From CAWFGW01 sp963849955 (lineage in GTDB: Bacteria; Bacteroidota; Bacteroidia; Cytophagales; JAAEPT01), in assembly GCA_963849955.1 (NCBI GenBank), contig CAWKJU010000031.1:62001-126000 (forward strand): 64,000 nt of DNA. Reading direction: 5' to 3'. Of the stretch, positions 8,237 through 18,015 are shown one piece after another. The translations under genes were made by a program, and so were the position numbers. The notes below the pieces were generated by a model, which saw only the letters and a program-made list of their open reading frames with translations, made no database searches and was not told where the DNA came from. Numbering within the stretch: position 1 is the stretch's first letter; each line of letters opens with the position of its first letter.

Positions 8237-10552
8237 ATGAAGCAGTTCGTAATATTGACAGTGGTTGGAATTCTTTCTATTGGATTCTCTTTTTCTCAAG
8301 ATAATGATGAAGTAAACCACGGTGGTAAACATCACGGGATTGAAAACCATGCTCATTGGGTGAAGGTGAAAAAAGCAGATAACTTACTAATTCAACATAG
8401 TTATTATAATGCCGTTGATTTATACAAAGAAGTAGAAATAGATATTCCAGATAACGAATATTTACAGCATCAGATGGCTAATGCTTATTTTGTGTCTCGT
8501 GATTATGCTAATGCTGAAAAATATTTTTTGAGAGCAACGAGTCATAAAAATCATGATGATGAATACCCAATGGATCGGTTCAAATATGCTGAAACATTGA
8601 AAATGAACGGAAAGTATGATGACGCAACTGTTCAATTTGAATACTTTATTAAGCAAAATCGAAGAGATCGGTCGGCTGATATGAAATATTGGACAAGGAT
8701 TGCCAGCAATGAAGTTAAGTCGTGTAATTATGCTAAGTCAGTAGTGAATGAAGATTCTACTTTTCATACCGTTGAGTTTATCGATGGTGATGTTAATCAT
8801 GCTTACACCGACTTTTCTCCATACCCACAAGGAAAAAACGAATTGTATTTTGCTTCACTTCGCCAAGATTCTGTATTAGGTTATAATAAAAACGAAGATG
8901 TTTATTATCCAGTAAAATTATATTCTAGTACAAAAGAAGATAGTATATGGAGTGAGCCTAAGGAATTACCCTTTAACCATGAGTTTGAACACACAGCAAA
9001 CATCGTGCTGTCACCTGATGGTAAAAGAGCATATTTTACTCGTTGCTTTCAAGATAGACACAACAAAGTTATCTGTAATATTTTCTATAGTGATAAAGAC
9101 AGTTTGAATAACCAATGGGGAACAGCTCACAAAGCAGGTGGAGGAGTAAATTCTGGCAGCTATACCAGTACACAACCAGCAGTTGAGCATTATAAAAAAA
9201 GACGAAGAAGACGGTACTTAGAATATGATATTTTATACTTTGTTTCCGATCGTCCTAATGGTCAAGGTGGTACCGATATTTGGTTTACCGAAGTAAATGG
9301 TAATAAATTCAGTACCCCTGAAAACTGTGGTAGACGAATCAATACGATGCGTGATGAAATCACACCTACATATGATCAGAAGGAGAAGAAGCTATATTTT
9401 AGTTCAAACTATCATTGGGGTATAGGTGGATATGATGCATTTGTATCTTCTGGTTCTCAGAAGCGGTTTTCTAAACCAGAGAACTTGGGGGTGCCAACAA
9501 ATTCATCCTATGACGATACGTATTATGTGCCTGTGGTCGACAAAAAGGATTCGCTTGATTATGGTTATTTAGTATCTAACCGACCTGGAGGTATTGCCTT
9601 AACAAGTGAAACCTGTTGTGATGATATTTATGAATACCAAGAGTATATCCCTGAGTACATCAGCTTAGAAGGAATTGTAAAAGAAGAGTATGTGGCAACG
9701 CATGATACTGTGATGAAACAAGATAGTGGGGTAGTTACAGTTAAGAATTTAAGTAAAGTGGATAGTGCAAGTGTTGTGGTCAATGACTCTATCTTACCCC
9801 TTAGAAAAGCAGTTGCTGCACGGGTGGGTTATGTGAGGAAGAAAAGCATTACTCAGGTAGAAGAGGAGGGTTTAAATCCTTCGATTGAAAATTTACAAGA
9901 GCATATTGTTTGGTTAGATAGTACGGATAGATCTGGCGAGTTTTCTTCAAAGTTACTGAAAGGTAAAAAATATGCTTTAGTGGTGGAAAAAGAAGGTTAT
10001 AACTCTAAAATGATAGATTTAGATTCGGTGCTCACACAGCAAGGTGATTTATCGAATGTCGAAATAACGCTTCCTAAAAAGGTGCAAAAAATGGATTCTT
10101 CCGCAACTTCAAAACCTAAATCAATTGCTTTTGAAGAAAGAGAAAAACTTTCTCTAGATACCGAAACGGAGCATTTAGAAAAAGACTCTAAACTATTGCT
10201 TGACAACATGTATTTTGACACCAACCAAGATAAAATTAAAGCAAGTTCAAAACCATCTTTAGAGTTGTTATTAGCTTTCATGAAAAAGCATGATGGAATA
10301 AAGATTGAAATTTCGGGTCACACAGACAGCAGGGGGAATGATGATTATAACTTAGACTTATCACAGCGTAGAGCAGAAAGCGTGATGGATTATTTGATTA
10401 GTAATGGTGTGGATGAAAAGCAACTTGTAGCAAAAGGCTATGGTGAAACAGAACCAATTGCTCCCAATCAAAACAAAGATGGTTCAGATAATCCTGAAGG
10501 AAGAAAGCTAAATCGTAGAACAGAGATTAAGATTCTTTCAAATAAGAAATAA
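8237..10552 (+). CDS. OmpA family protein with TPR and PD40 (WD40-like) repeats
   Basis: 771 residues, predicted periplasmic/outer-membrane-associated peptidoglycan-binding protein. Order: signal peptide (MKQFVILTVVGILSIGFSFS), TPR-like helices about residues 35-150, PD40 beta-propeller motifs (ELYFASLRQDS, RAYFTRCF, ILYFVSDRPNGQGGTDIWFTE, KLYFSSNYHWGIGGYDAF) to about 460, a carboxypeptidase-regulatory-like segment about 545-615, and an OmpA C-terminal domain from about 655 (MYFDTNQDKI, GHTDSRGNDDYN, GYGETEP, NRRTEI). The longer reading from 8207 overlaps porP; ATG 8237 gives the clean signal peptide. The same architecture is seen in T9SS-linked OmpA proteins such as PorE-type proteins, and the operon context supports a surface-assembly role. 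Confidence 0.93.
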   Translation: MKQFVILTVVGILSIGFSFSQDNDEVNHGGKHHGIENHAHWVKVKKADNLLIQHSYYNAVDLYKEVEIDIPDNEYLQHQMANAYFVSRDYANAEKYFLRATSHKNHDDEYPMDRFKYAETLKMNGKYDDATVQFEYFIKQNRRDRSADMKYWTRIASNEVKSCNYAKSVVNEDSTFHTVEFIDGDVNHAYTDFSPYPQGKNELYFASLRQDSVLGYNKNEDVYYPVKLYSSTKEDSIWSEPKELPFNHEFEHTANIVLSPDGKRAYFTRCFQDRHNKVICNIFYSDKDSLNNQWGTAHKAGGGVNSGSYTSTQPAVEHYKKRRRRRYLEYDILYFVSDRPNGQGGTDIWFTEVNGNKFSTPENCGRRINTMRDEITPTYDQKEKKLYFSSNYHWGIGGYDAFVSSGSQKRFSKPENLGVPTNSSYDDTYYVPVVDKKDSLDYGYLVSNRPGGIALTSETCCDDIYEYQEYIPEYISLEGIVKEEYVATHDTVMKQDSGVVTVKNLSKVDSASVVVNDSILPLRKAVAARVGYVRKKSITQVEEEGLNPSIENLQEHIVWLDSTDRSGEFSSKLLKGKKYALVVEKEGYNSKMIDLDSVLTQQGDLSNVEITLPKKVQKMDSSATSKPKSIAFEEREKLSLDTETEHLEKDSKLLLDNMYFDTNQDKIKASSKPSLELLLAFMKKHDGIKIEISGHTDSRGNDDYNLDLSQRRAESVMDYLISNGVDEKQLVAKGYGETEPIAPNQNKDGSDNPEGRKLNRRTEIKILSNKK

Positions 10553-10596
10553 ATGTCTTGAGTTCGACAAATACTTAGTACTACTCTGGGTACCTT

Positions 10597-10627
10597 AGCC
10601 TTGTTATGAAAATACAAGGCTTTTTTT
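10597..10627 (+). terminator. Terminator-like hairpin whose loop contains the DM13 gene start codon
   Basis: Perfect 8-bp stem AGCCTTGT (10597-10604) / ACAAGGCT (10614-10621) with a 9-nt loop, followed by seven T (10621-10627). The ATG of the next gene (10606-10608) lies in the loop. It may end the T9SS trio transcript, attenuate read-through, or mask the start codon. Confidence 0.6.
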
Positions 10628-11049
10628 ATGCGCTATTAGTACTATTCTGTTCCTGTGTAGGAACAGATTTTATTGATGATAGTGATTTAACTCCTAATTC
10701 GGTTGATACTGATGATTCAACACGGGTTTATCGTGGAGAATTTTCGGGGATTGGAAATTATGATGTTGAAGGTACGGTTACCTTATACAAAAACACTGTG
10801 GGAGAATTAATAATGGAATTTGCAGACGACTTCAAATCTTCTAATGGTCCTGGCGTGTATATTTATTTAACTAATTCACCTGAGTCAGTAGGAGGTGGAG
10901 TAGAGCTTGGAGCAATAATATCTAATTCAGGTAGCCAAAAGTATAATGTGTCAATGATTAACAGCAGCGTTGAAATCAACACCTATTCCCATGTGCTTGT
11001 TCACTGTAAACCATTTAATGTACCCTTTGGCTATGCTGCTCTTAACTAG
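10606..11049 (+). CDS. DM13 domain-containing putative lipoprotein
   Basis: 147 residues. A hydrophobic N-terminus ending in FCSC (C17) looks like a lipoprotein signal, placing the protein in the envelope. From about residue 42 the sequence matches the DM13 pattern: RGEFSGIGNYDVEGTVTLY, GPGVYIYLTNSP, SGSQKYNVS and the closing HVLVHCKPFNVPFGYAAL with a conserved cysteine. DM13 is found in cell-surface proteins and has been proposed to have redox or electron-transfer activity; its role here is unknown. The start codon sits inside a terminator-like hairpin, and no other in-frame start would keep the signal sequence. The stop is 4 bases before the next gene, so they are likely co-translated. Confidence 0.85.
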   Translation: MKIQGFFYALLVLFCSCVGTDFIDDSDLTPNSVDTDDSTRVYRGEFSGIGNYDVEGTVTLYKNTVGELIMEFADDFKSSNGPGVYIYLTNSPESVGGGVELGAIISNSGSQKYNVSMINSSVEINTYSHVLVHCKPFNVPFGYAALN

Positions 11050-11053
11050 TCCG

Positions 11054-11896
11054 ATGAAACGAATTGTTTTTTTTCTATGTGTTGTCCTGTCTTTTCATTC
11101 TTTTGCCGGAGGTGGTTGGTCTCAAAAAAAAGGGGAAGGGTTTTTTTACCTCTACCAACGAATGTTGAGAGGCAAGAAATTCTTTGCGAATGACAAAAGC
11201 ATAGTAAATATTGCAACAACAGGTGCTTATTTCACTTCTTTGTATGGTGAATATGGGGTTACAAATCGTTTAACAGCAATTGGAACAGTGCCGCTTTTTG
11301 TGCGTGTCACTAAGAATGCTGTTGATTATTCCAGTGGACTTTACATTCCTGGTGATCAGGTCAATAGTTTTGGAGACGTAGATTTAGGTTTAAAATACGG
11401 CTTAATTCAAGATAAGCCGGTAGTCCTGGCGGTCTCACTTTTAGCAGGTATTCCTTCTGGGAATCCTAAAGGAGGAAGTTCAGAAATTTTACAAACCGGG
11501 GATGGCGAGTTTAATCAGCAAGTACGGTTTGATGTGAGTGGAGGGTTCAATAGCGGTATTTATTTGTCTTCTTATGCCGGGTTTAACAACAGAACGAATG
11601 GTTTTTCAGATGAGTTTCACTACGGAATAGAAGTAGGTTATGCAAAAAATAAGTTGCTGTTGATGTTAAAATCCACAGGAGTGGAGTCTTTCTATAATGG
11701 AAATGCTGCAATCATTCAAACGGGAATCTTCTCTAATAATATTGAATATTTATCAATTGGTTTAGAAGGCGGGTACTATCTTGATAAAGCTAAAAAAGTG
11801 GGTGTTTTAGGTGGTGTCAATGGTGCTTTTTTTGCTAGAAACTTATTAGCAGTTCCATCCATTCATCTAGGTATTTTTTATCAAAAACGGAAATAG
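11054..11896 (+). CDS. Predicted outer-membrane beta-barrel protein
   Basis: 280 residues from ATG 11054, which begins a good signal peptide (MKRIVFFLCVVLSFHSFAGG). The open frame extends upstream to 10970 but that part overlaps the DM13 gene and encodes no export signal. Alternating hydrophobic/polar strands with many glycines and aromatics (YLYQRML, YFTSLYGEYGVTNRLTAIGTVPLF, DVDLGLKYGL) and a final aromatic stretch (HLGIFYQKRK) suggest a 10-14-strand barrel similar to generic transport/meta-pathway porin-like proteins. Substrate unknown. It follows the DM13 lipoprotein by 4 bases, suggesting the two act together in the envelope. Confidence 0.75.
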   Translation: MKRIVFFLCVVLSFHSFAGGGWSQKKGEGFFYLYQRMLRGKKFFANDKSIVNIATTGAYFTSLYGEYGVTNRLTAIGTVPLFVRVTKNAVDYSSGLYIPGDQVNSFGDVDLGLKYGLIQDKPVVLAVSLLAGIPSGNPKGGSSEILQTGDGEFNQQVRFDVSGGFNSGIYLSSYAGFNNRTNGFSDEFHYGIEVGYAKNKLLLMLKSTGVESFYNGNAAIIQTGIFSNNIEYLSIGLEGGYYLDKAKKVGVLGGVNGAFFARNLLAVPSIHLGIFYQKRK

Positions 11897-11932
11897 CAGA
11901 TAGTTAAGAATTTTTCTTTTTATCTTTCATTT

Positions 11933-12397
11933 ATGATTGATTTACACCTTTTCACTACAAGGATCTTTCTTGCCCTCGGCATGGGGTTATTGATTGGCTT
12001 AGAACGCGAATGGAGAAACAAAAACAGTGGTATACGCACCAATTCTATGGTGGCGATGGGGTCAGCAATTTTTGTATTAATCTCTATTAAAATAGTCGAT
12101 GGTAACGATGACGTCACGCGTATAATAGGTCAAGTGGTAACGGGAGTAGGGTTTTTAGGTGCCGGGGTTATTTTCAGACAAGGTGCCAATGTTCATGGTC
12201 TCAATTCTGCAGCAACAATTTGGTGTAGTGCAGCAATTGGATGTTTATCCGCATCGGGGTTTATTTTTGAAGCATTGATAAGTACAGGTTTTGTCCTTTT
12301 TACAAACATTGTGATTTTACCCTTGGAAAGGTGGCTTGCCCGTAGAAGAATAAAACGAAGAGGCTCTAAAGGAAAAGTAGTTAACTTAAAAGTTTAA
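11933..12397 (+). CDS. MgtC/SapB family membrane protein
   Basis: 154 residues with four or five membrane helices and the family motifs GLLIGLEREWR (residues ~20-30), SGIRTNSMVAMGSA, GVGFLGAGVIFRQG and GLNSAATIWCSAAIG. MgtC-like proteins are inner-membrane proteins involved in growth at low magnesium or in modulation of ATP synthase; short versions without the C-terminal ACT-like domain, like this one, are common and of uncertain function. TATCTTTC lies 4 bases before the ATG, as for hemB. The stop codon overlaps that of the convergent TolC gene by 4 bases. Confidence 0.9.
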   Translation: MIDLHLFTTRIFLALGMGLLIGLEREWRNKNSGIRTNSMVAMGSAIFVLISIKIVDGNDDVTRIIGQVVTGVGFLGAGVIFRQGANVHGLNSAATIWCSAAIGCLSASGFIFEALISTGFVLFTNIVILPLERWLARRRIKRRGSKGKVVNLKV

Positions 12398-13713
12398 AAA
12401 TCAATTTCTAACAACTGCCCACTTAACTGGATCACCTTCATTTCAGCAATTTTAGCATCATACTTCGCAAATATTTGTTGTTGTTCTGCAGTTAATAAGT
12501 TGAGTTGTGCTTGTCTAAATTCAATCGAAGTAATTCTTCCAATTTTATTGCGTTCTTCTGTTCGATTAAAGTTTGCCTTTACCGTGTTTAAGTTCTTTTC
12601 TTGAGTCTGAAGAATAAAAAGTTTGTTTTGATAATTACCCCAGGCATTAATGAAATCACGCTCAAGTTGCTTTTCAACTTGTTCCTTTCTTACTTGTTGA
12701 TTATCAATATTCACCCTTGAATTCTGAACTAAAGTTTTCGTTCTGCCCCCGTCAAATATATCCCAGTTAAGGTTTATTCCTGCAGTAAAACCTTGATTGT
12801 AGCTGGTGTTGATAAGAGAGGCTGAGTTATTAAAATTCTTGTTCCATCCATAACCTCCGTTAGCAGTTATCACAGGCAAATAATCTGACCGATTGATCAT
12901 TAGATTATAGGTGGCAATGTCTACTTCTTTTTCCATTTGCATCATTGTCACATTATTGTTTTGCATTGACTCAAATAGTTTTGCTTCAGCGATGGAATCT
13001 AAAAATACGACATTTGTATCAACAGTAAATTCGGCCTTAATTTCTCTTGCCAGAATCAGATTCAGATTGTGTTTTGCATTGGCTAATTCTTGCGCTAAAT
13101 TCAGATAGTTGACACTGTCGGTGTTGATGTCTACTTCCGCATTAAGTATATCGAGACTACTTCCTTGTCCATACTCCTGTTGAAATTGCACTCTTTTTAA
13201 TCGCTCTTGCGAGATTTCAAGAGAGGTTTTTAAGGCTGTTAAATTCTCCGTTAACCGTACGATATTGTAATAGGCTCCAAACAACTCAAGTAAAGTTAGT
13301 TCTGCGGTTTCTCTTGCTTCAAGTTCGGTTAATTGATAGGTCTCTTGGAGTCGCTGGAAGTTGTATTTTCTACCTAGTCCATCAAAAATGGTATAGTTAA
13401 CATTCACTGATGCATTAAAGCCTCGAGTGTCCACATTGGTTGCGGTTCTATCGGGTAACTCATTGTTAAAAGTTGTTTCAGAAAAATTATCTAAGCGATA
13501 ATTGCCTCCAGCATTCCCCGAAACGGTGGGAAGGTATCCTGAATTATAAGTAGAAGCATTATTAGCAGCAATTGTAGTGTTGTTTTTTGAGATAACAATG
13601 CCATAATTGTTCTCTAATACTAAATCCACAGCTTCTTCTACCGTTAGTACCTTTTGACTAAAGCCACACGTACTAACAAGCATAAAGATAAAGAAGTAAT
13701 TAATGCGCTTCAT
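12394..13713 (-). CDS. TolC family outer-membrane efflux channel
   Basis: 439 residues with signal peptide (MKRINYFFIFMLVSTCGFS), then VLTVEEAVDLVLENNYGI, the usual TolC/OEP start, and two long coiled-coil repeats (ELEARETAELTLLELFGAYY; EKQLERDFINAWGNYQNKLF). It forms the outer-membrane exit duct of the tripartite pump encoded by the two upstream genes; its ATG overlaps the RND stop by 14 bases, consistent with translational coupling. Substrate cannot be told. Confidence 0.94.
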   Translation of the reverse strand: MKRINYFFIFMLVSTCGFSQKVLTVEEAVDLVLENNYGIVISKNNTTIAANNASTYNSGYLPTVSGNAGGNYRLDNFSETTFNNELPDRTATNVDTRGFNASVNVNYTIFDGLGRKYNFQRLQETYQLTELEARETAELTLLELFGAYYNIVRLTENLTALKTSLEISQERLKRVQFQQEYGQGSSLDILNAEVDINTDSVNYLNLAQELANAKHNLNLILAREIKAEFTVDTNVVFLDSIAEAKLFESMQNNNVTMMQMEKEVDIATYNLMINRSDYLPVITANGGYGWNKNFNNSASLINTSYNQGFTAGINLNWDIFDGGRTKTLVQNSRVNIDNQQVRKEQVEKQLERDFINAWGNYQNKLFILQTQEKNLNTVKANFNRTEERNKIGRITSIEFRQAQLNLLTAEQQQIFAKYDAKIAEMKVIQLSGQLLEIDF

Positions 13714-16700
13714 TCTCTTCAGATTTTTGTTCCATAATTGCTCTTTCTACTGCTTCCCTTGGTAGTCGTACACCGGTTAACTGCCAGTGAAACCATACCT
13801 TTACCCAGTTTTTAAACGAGAGTAGAATCGGTAAAACGATGAGGGTTAAAATAGTTGCTAACGCAATACCATAAGCGATAGCAATGGCCATCGGGATAAG
13901 AAACTGTGCTTGGCGACTTTTCTCTAAGATTAAAGGAGCTAGTCCAGCAATGGTCGTGACAGAGGTAAGAAATATAGCTCTAAAACGCGATTTTCCTGCA
14001 TCGAAAAGGGCATCATCGAATAGCATTCCTGATTTTAGGTTTGAGTTGAATTTTCCAATGAGTACCAGTCCATCGTTGACCATAATACCTATTAAAGCGA
14101 TCACTCCAAGGAGTGAAAGTATGCACAAAGGAAAGTTATGAATCCAATGTCCCCAGGCAACGCCAATCAGACTAAACGGTATCAAAAGAATAAGCAACAA
14201 AGGTTGTCCGTAAGAGCGGAAAGTAAATGCAATCACAATGTATATAGTGCCAAGGATAATGAAACCTACCTTTTTTAAGGACTTCATAAATTTAGCCGCT
14301 TCACGGTTTTGACCTTCATAAGAAGCTTTCACTGTAGGGTACTTTGCTTGTATGGTAGGGATTATGGTTTGTTGCAAATCGAGTAAAATGTCAGTGGCAC
14401 TTTCTGATGGGTTTTTCAAATCAGCAGAAACTTGAATTTCTCGTACACCATCTAAATGGTTGATGGCTACTTCACCTCTGGCAATGGTGTAGTCAGCAAT
14501 TTCTGATAATGGAATGCGTTTTCCCTTTGGAGAAATAATCCGCATTTCATCCAATTGTTTGATAGATTCGCGGTTATCTAAATCGTACCGCACCCACACT
14601 TTTATTTCGTCTTGTCCACGTTGGAAACGTTGTGCTTGCACACCAAAAAAACCATAACGTACTTGGTTCATCACTTCACGCGTGTTGAGTCCCATCAAAT
14701 AAGCATTGTCTTTTAAGGTCAGTCTAATTTCCTTAATTCCTTCAGGGTCGGTATCGACAACATCTCTTAACAAGGCGTTTTGAAGTAAATAATCCTTGAG
14801 CTCTTTTTTTGCAGCCTTCAATTCAGACAGGTTGTTGCTAAGGAGTGAAACAGAAACCGGTGAGCCACCAAAATTCCCACCCGAGCCAAAAGAAAGGCTT
14901 TCAACCCCATAGACTGGACCAACCAAATCACTAACAGCAACAGCTATTTCTTCGGCACTAAAATCACGACTTTCACCAGGTAATAAATTTACCTGTAAAG
15001 AAGCATTGGCTGAGCCAGCGCCAATCGATTTAATGACATTTTCAACCACTTGTTGATTACCTGTCTGCTTTTTAGTATAGGTTTTGTTCACTTCCCATAC
15101 CTTTTCTTCAATGTGAGAAATAATGGAGTCCGTGATTTGCACACTGGTTCCTTCGGGCATTTTTAAGGTGATTTGAACACGATCACTTGAAATTTGAGGA
15201 AAAAAGGTGGTGCGAATAATTCCCCCTCCCACTGAGCCAAAAGTGAGGATGAGTAAGGCAAGGAATAAAGCAAAAGAAGCAAATTGATTTTTTAGCATCC
15301 ATCTGAGCAAAGGGGCATATCCGCGATCACGTGCATAAACCAATAATCTATTACCGTAAAAGTTGAGTTTTTGAATTTGATCTATCCCGTAATCGATAAA
15401 ATTTTTGTCTTTTTTGGGAAGATCAGTTCTAAGTGCTTTTGAGTGGGCAATATGTGATGGTAAAATGATTAATGCCTCCACAAGGGAAATGATTAAAGTA
15501 AGGAGCACTACGGTGGAAACTTCGCCAAAGAAATCACCTATACGACCGTCCAGGAAAAAGAAAATCATGAAGGCTAAAATGGTTGTGATAATTGCGGACA
15601 CAACGGGCGGAATCACTTCCATGGTGCCATCAATAGCCGCTTGCACAGGAGACTTACCTTTTTCATAGTGGTCATAAATGTTTTCGGCAATCACAATTCC
15701 GTCATCCACTAAAATTCCAATGACGATAATCATCCCAAAAAGCGAAAGCACATTGATGGTTACATCTAACCCTGGGGCAAAAATAAACATGCCTGCAAAG
15801 GCTACAGGAAGACCAATTGCCACCCAAAACGCTAATCGTGCATTTAAAAAAACGGTAAGGAAAAACAGGACAAGTGCCATTCCTACGATAGCATTTTCAC
15901 GCAATAAGGCTGTGCGCTGCACCAAAGTGATTGAAGAATCCCGGACGATATCAAGATGGATATGGTCGTATTTCTCGTTGTATTCTTCCACGTAGTTGCG
16001 TACTGCCTCCGCAGTGGAAATCAAATCCTCTTCATTCGTGTTGCTCACGTGAATTTGTACCGAGAGGTTACCGTTAAAATACGTGGAGTTAGGTGACTCA
16101 GCAAAGCGATCACGTAAAGTAGCGACATCTTTTAACAGAATGTTCTTTCCGTTTTCATCAGTTTTTACCACTAAATGGTCTAGTTCATCGGCATAATATG
16201 AGCGACTTTTAGCACGAATGAGGTATTCTTCTAATTCTGTTTTAATGTTACCCCCCGTGATTAAGATATTTTCTTGCGTAATGATATTTGCGATTTCTTG
16301 GAAGGTAAGATTATAAGCCAACAAGTCATTTTCTCTTACTGCGATTTCAATTTCTTCTAAAGGAAAACCTTTTATTTCTACTTGCGAGAGCCCGTCAATC
16401 GTCCTTAAATCCATCTCAATGTCCTGGGCAATATGTTTAAGGCTTTTTAAGGGGATTCCTTTTCCATTGACAGAAAAGGTGATGGTTTCTCGGTGGTTAT
16501 CTTGTTTGGCTACAACTACCGGTTCCATGCCTGCAGGCAAAGAAGGTACCCGGTCAACAGCGTTTTTCACATCGGATAATAGTACATCAATATCGTAGCC
16601 TTTTTCAATTTCGACCAAAATGGTAGCTGCGTTTTCATTGGAAGTAGAAGTAATTCTATCCACTCCTTCAATGCCTTTAAGGTTGTCTTCAATTTTTAAA

Positions 16701-16894
16701 ACAATTCCTTCTTCCATTTCCGCTGGAGAAGCACCTGGGTAAGTGGCTGAAATCGAAATCATCTTGGTGTCCACTAAAGGGAAAAAGGAAGACTTCATGC
16801 TATACATGCCCACGACACCAAAGATGACAATTGCAAACATCGTGATGTTGGCAGAAATTGGGTACTTTATAAAATAGGAAATAACGCTTCTCAT
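13700..16894 (-). CDS. RND efflux transporter, AcrB/HAE1-like inner-membrane pump
   Basis: 1064 residues, standard for the family. N-terminal TM1 (YPISANITMFAIVIFGVVGMY) is followed by porter domains, then TM4 with the proton-relay aspartate pair in GILVDDGIVIAENIYDHY, and in the second half GIMVNDGLVLIGKFN, matching the duplicated RND fold. Substrate-binding porter loops carry VVAKQDNHRETITF and ISPKGKRIPLSEIADYTIARG. It exports small hydrophobic compounds or lipids by proton antiport with the MFP and TolC partners. The order MFP-RND-TolC with 5-base and -14-base gaps makes one operon; no regulator gene is adjacent. Confidence 0.95.
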   Translation of the reverse strand: MRSVISYFIKYPISANITMFAIVIFGVVGMYSMKSSFFPLVDTKMISISATYPGASPAEMEEGIVLKIEDNLKGIEGVDRITSTSNENAATILVEIEKGYDIDVLLSDVKNAVDRVPSLPAGMEPVVVAKQDNHRETITFSVNGKGIPLKSLKHIAQDIEMDLRTIDGLSQVEIKGFPLEEIEIAVRENDLLAYNLTFQEIANIITQENILITGGNIKTELEEYLIRAKSRSYYADELDHLVVKTDENGKNILLKDVATLRDRFAESPNSTYFNGNLSVQIHVSNTNEEDLISTAEAVRNYVEEYNEKYDHIHLDIVRDSSITLVQRTALLRENAIVGMALVLFFLTVFLNARLAFWVAIGLPVAFAGMFIFAPGLDVTINVLSLFGMIIVIGILVDDGIVIAENIYDHYEKGKSPVQAAIDGTMEVIPPVVSAIITTILAFMIFFFLDGRIGDFFGEVSTVVLLTLIISLVEALIILPSHIAHSKALRTDLPKKDKNFIDYGIDQIQKLNFYGNRLLVYARDRGYAPLLRWMLKNQFASFALFLALLILTFGSVGGGIIRTTFFPQISSDRVQITLKMPEGTSVQITDSIISHIEEKVWEVNKTYTKKQTGNQQVVENVIKSIGAGSANASLQVNLLPGESRDFSAEEIAVAVSDLVGPVYGVESLSFGSGGNFGGSPVSVSLLSNNLSELKAAKKELKDYLLQNALLRDVVDTDPEGIKEIRLTLKDNAYLMGLNTREVMNQVRYGFFGVQAQRFQRGQDEIKVWVRYDLDNRESIKQLDEMRIISPKGKRIPLSEIADYTIARGEVAINHLDGVREIQVSADLKNPSESATDILLDLQQTIIPTIQAKYPTVKASYEGQNREAAKFMKSLKKVGFIILGTIYIVIAFTFRSYGQPLLLILLIPFSLIGVAWGHWIHNFPLCILSLLGVIALIGIMVNDGLVLIGKFNSNLKSGMLFDDALFDAGKSRFRAIFLTSVTTIAGLAPLILEKSRQAQFLIPMAIAIAYGIALATILTLIVLPILLSFKNWVKVWFHWQLTGVRLPREAVERAIMEQKSEENEAH

Positions 16895-16899
16895 GTCGC

Positions 16900-18015
16900 T
16901 TACTTGGTGGCTTGGTGAATGTTTACCGACATGTTTTCATAAGCACCAGGAACAGATTTTTCCAGCAGTAGCGTCCCGTTTTCCAGTCCTTTCAACACCA
17001 CTGTGTTTTTGGTGAAGTAAACTGGTTTAACCGTTTTCAAGGCTAACAAACCGTTATTTACCGTATACACCTCTTTACCATCAACTAACAATTTTCTAGG
17101 GATTTCTACTGCATTTTCAATTTCTTGTGCATCCAACTGCGCTTCGAGATACATTCCTTCTTTCAAATCCTTGTCTTTTACTGCAATAAATACAGCTACA
17201 GTTTGTGTGGTTAGATCCACTTTTCCATTGACCCGTGCTACTTTGCCTTTCCATGTTTTTGTGTGATCGATGTTGCTCAGCGCGACCTCTTTCCCAACCT
17301 TTAAAAGTTCGCTGTATGCTTTGTTAACAGCAACTTCCAGTTCATAAACAGACGGATCGATGAATTCGCCTAACTTTTGTCCTGTGCGAATGAGAGTACC
17401 AGGGTTCACATTAGCTTCTGTTAATACCCCGGAAAAAGGGGCGTAAATTTGAAATTTGCGGTAATGCTCCTCCATGTTCTTGATGGTGAAAAACAACGAA
17501 GTAATGTTGTTGCCATTGATGAAATATTTTTCTTTTTCTGAATTTGGTTCTGGAAGAGCGGTAAGAGATTTTTTGATATCAAACCCTTTTAAGTAGGCCT
17601 CCCATTTAGAAAAAGCGTTGGGGTAGTCCAGTTTTAAATCGGGCATAATAGCCGTAATTTGGTTATATAGATTACTTCGTTGCGACACAATATTAGCGTA
17701 ATATTCACTGCCATCCATGTTTACCAGAAGATTTCCTTTTTGATAAGTTTCCCCCACCTTAAATAGTTTGTTGTTGCCCTTAAACACCCCTTGAACTTCT
17801 GCGTAAAGCTCTATTCTGCGTGCAGCTTTTAAGTTGCCATTGGCAGGTACTTTTATTTGTATCGAGTGATTATGTACGGTGTCAACGAAAACTGTTTTTA
17901 CCACTTTTTCAGCCTTTGAGTGACGTTTTTCTTTTCCTGAAATGATGCCTTTGGCAATAAAAAAAGCTCCTATAATTAATAGGATGCCGACTATGATATT
18001 AATGATGACTCTCAT
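16900..18015 (-). CDS. RND efflux periplasmic adaptor (membrane fusion protein)
   Basis: 371 residues from the ATG ending at 18015 (MRVIINIIVGILLIIGAFF, a membrane anchor). The open frame extends to 18060 only by a TTG start that adds 15 polar residues in front of the anchor, which I reject. Then come a lipoyl-like segment (VKVPANGNLKAARRIELYAEVQGV, split by a long helical insertion), the partner lipoyl half (IYAPFSGVLTEANVNPGTLIRTGQKL) and beta-barrel domains. It links the RND pump to TolC across the periplasm. First gene of the operon. Confidence 0.92.
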   Translation of the reverse strand: MRVIINIIVGILLIIGAFFIAKGIISGKEKRHSKAEKVVKTVFVDTVHNHSIQIKVPANGNLKAARRIELYAEVQGVFKGNNKLFKVGETYQKGNLLVNMDGSEYYANIVSQRSNLYNQITAIMPDLKLDYPNAFSKWEAYLKGFDIKKSLTALPEPNSEKEKYFINGNNITSLFFTIKNMEEHYRKFQIYAPFSGVLTEANVNPGTLIRTGQKLGEFIDPSVYELEVAVNKAYSELLKVGKEVALSNIDHTKTWKGKVARVNGKVDLTTQTVAVFIAVKDKDLKEGMYLEAQLDAQEIENAVEIPRKLLVDGKEVYTVNNGLLALKTVKPVYFTKNTVVLKGLENGTLLLEKSVPGAYENMSVNIHQATK

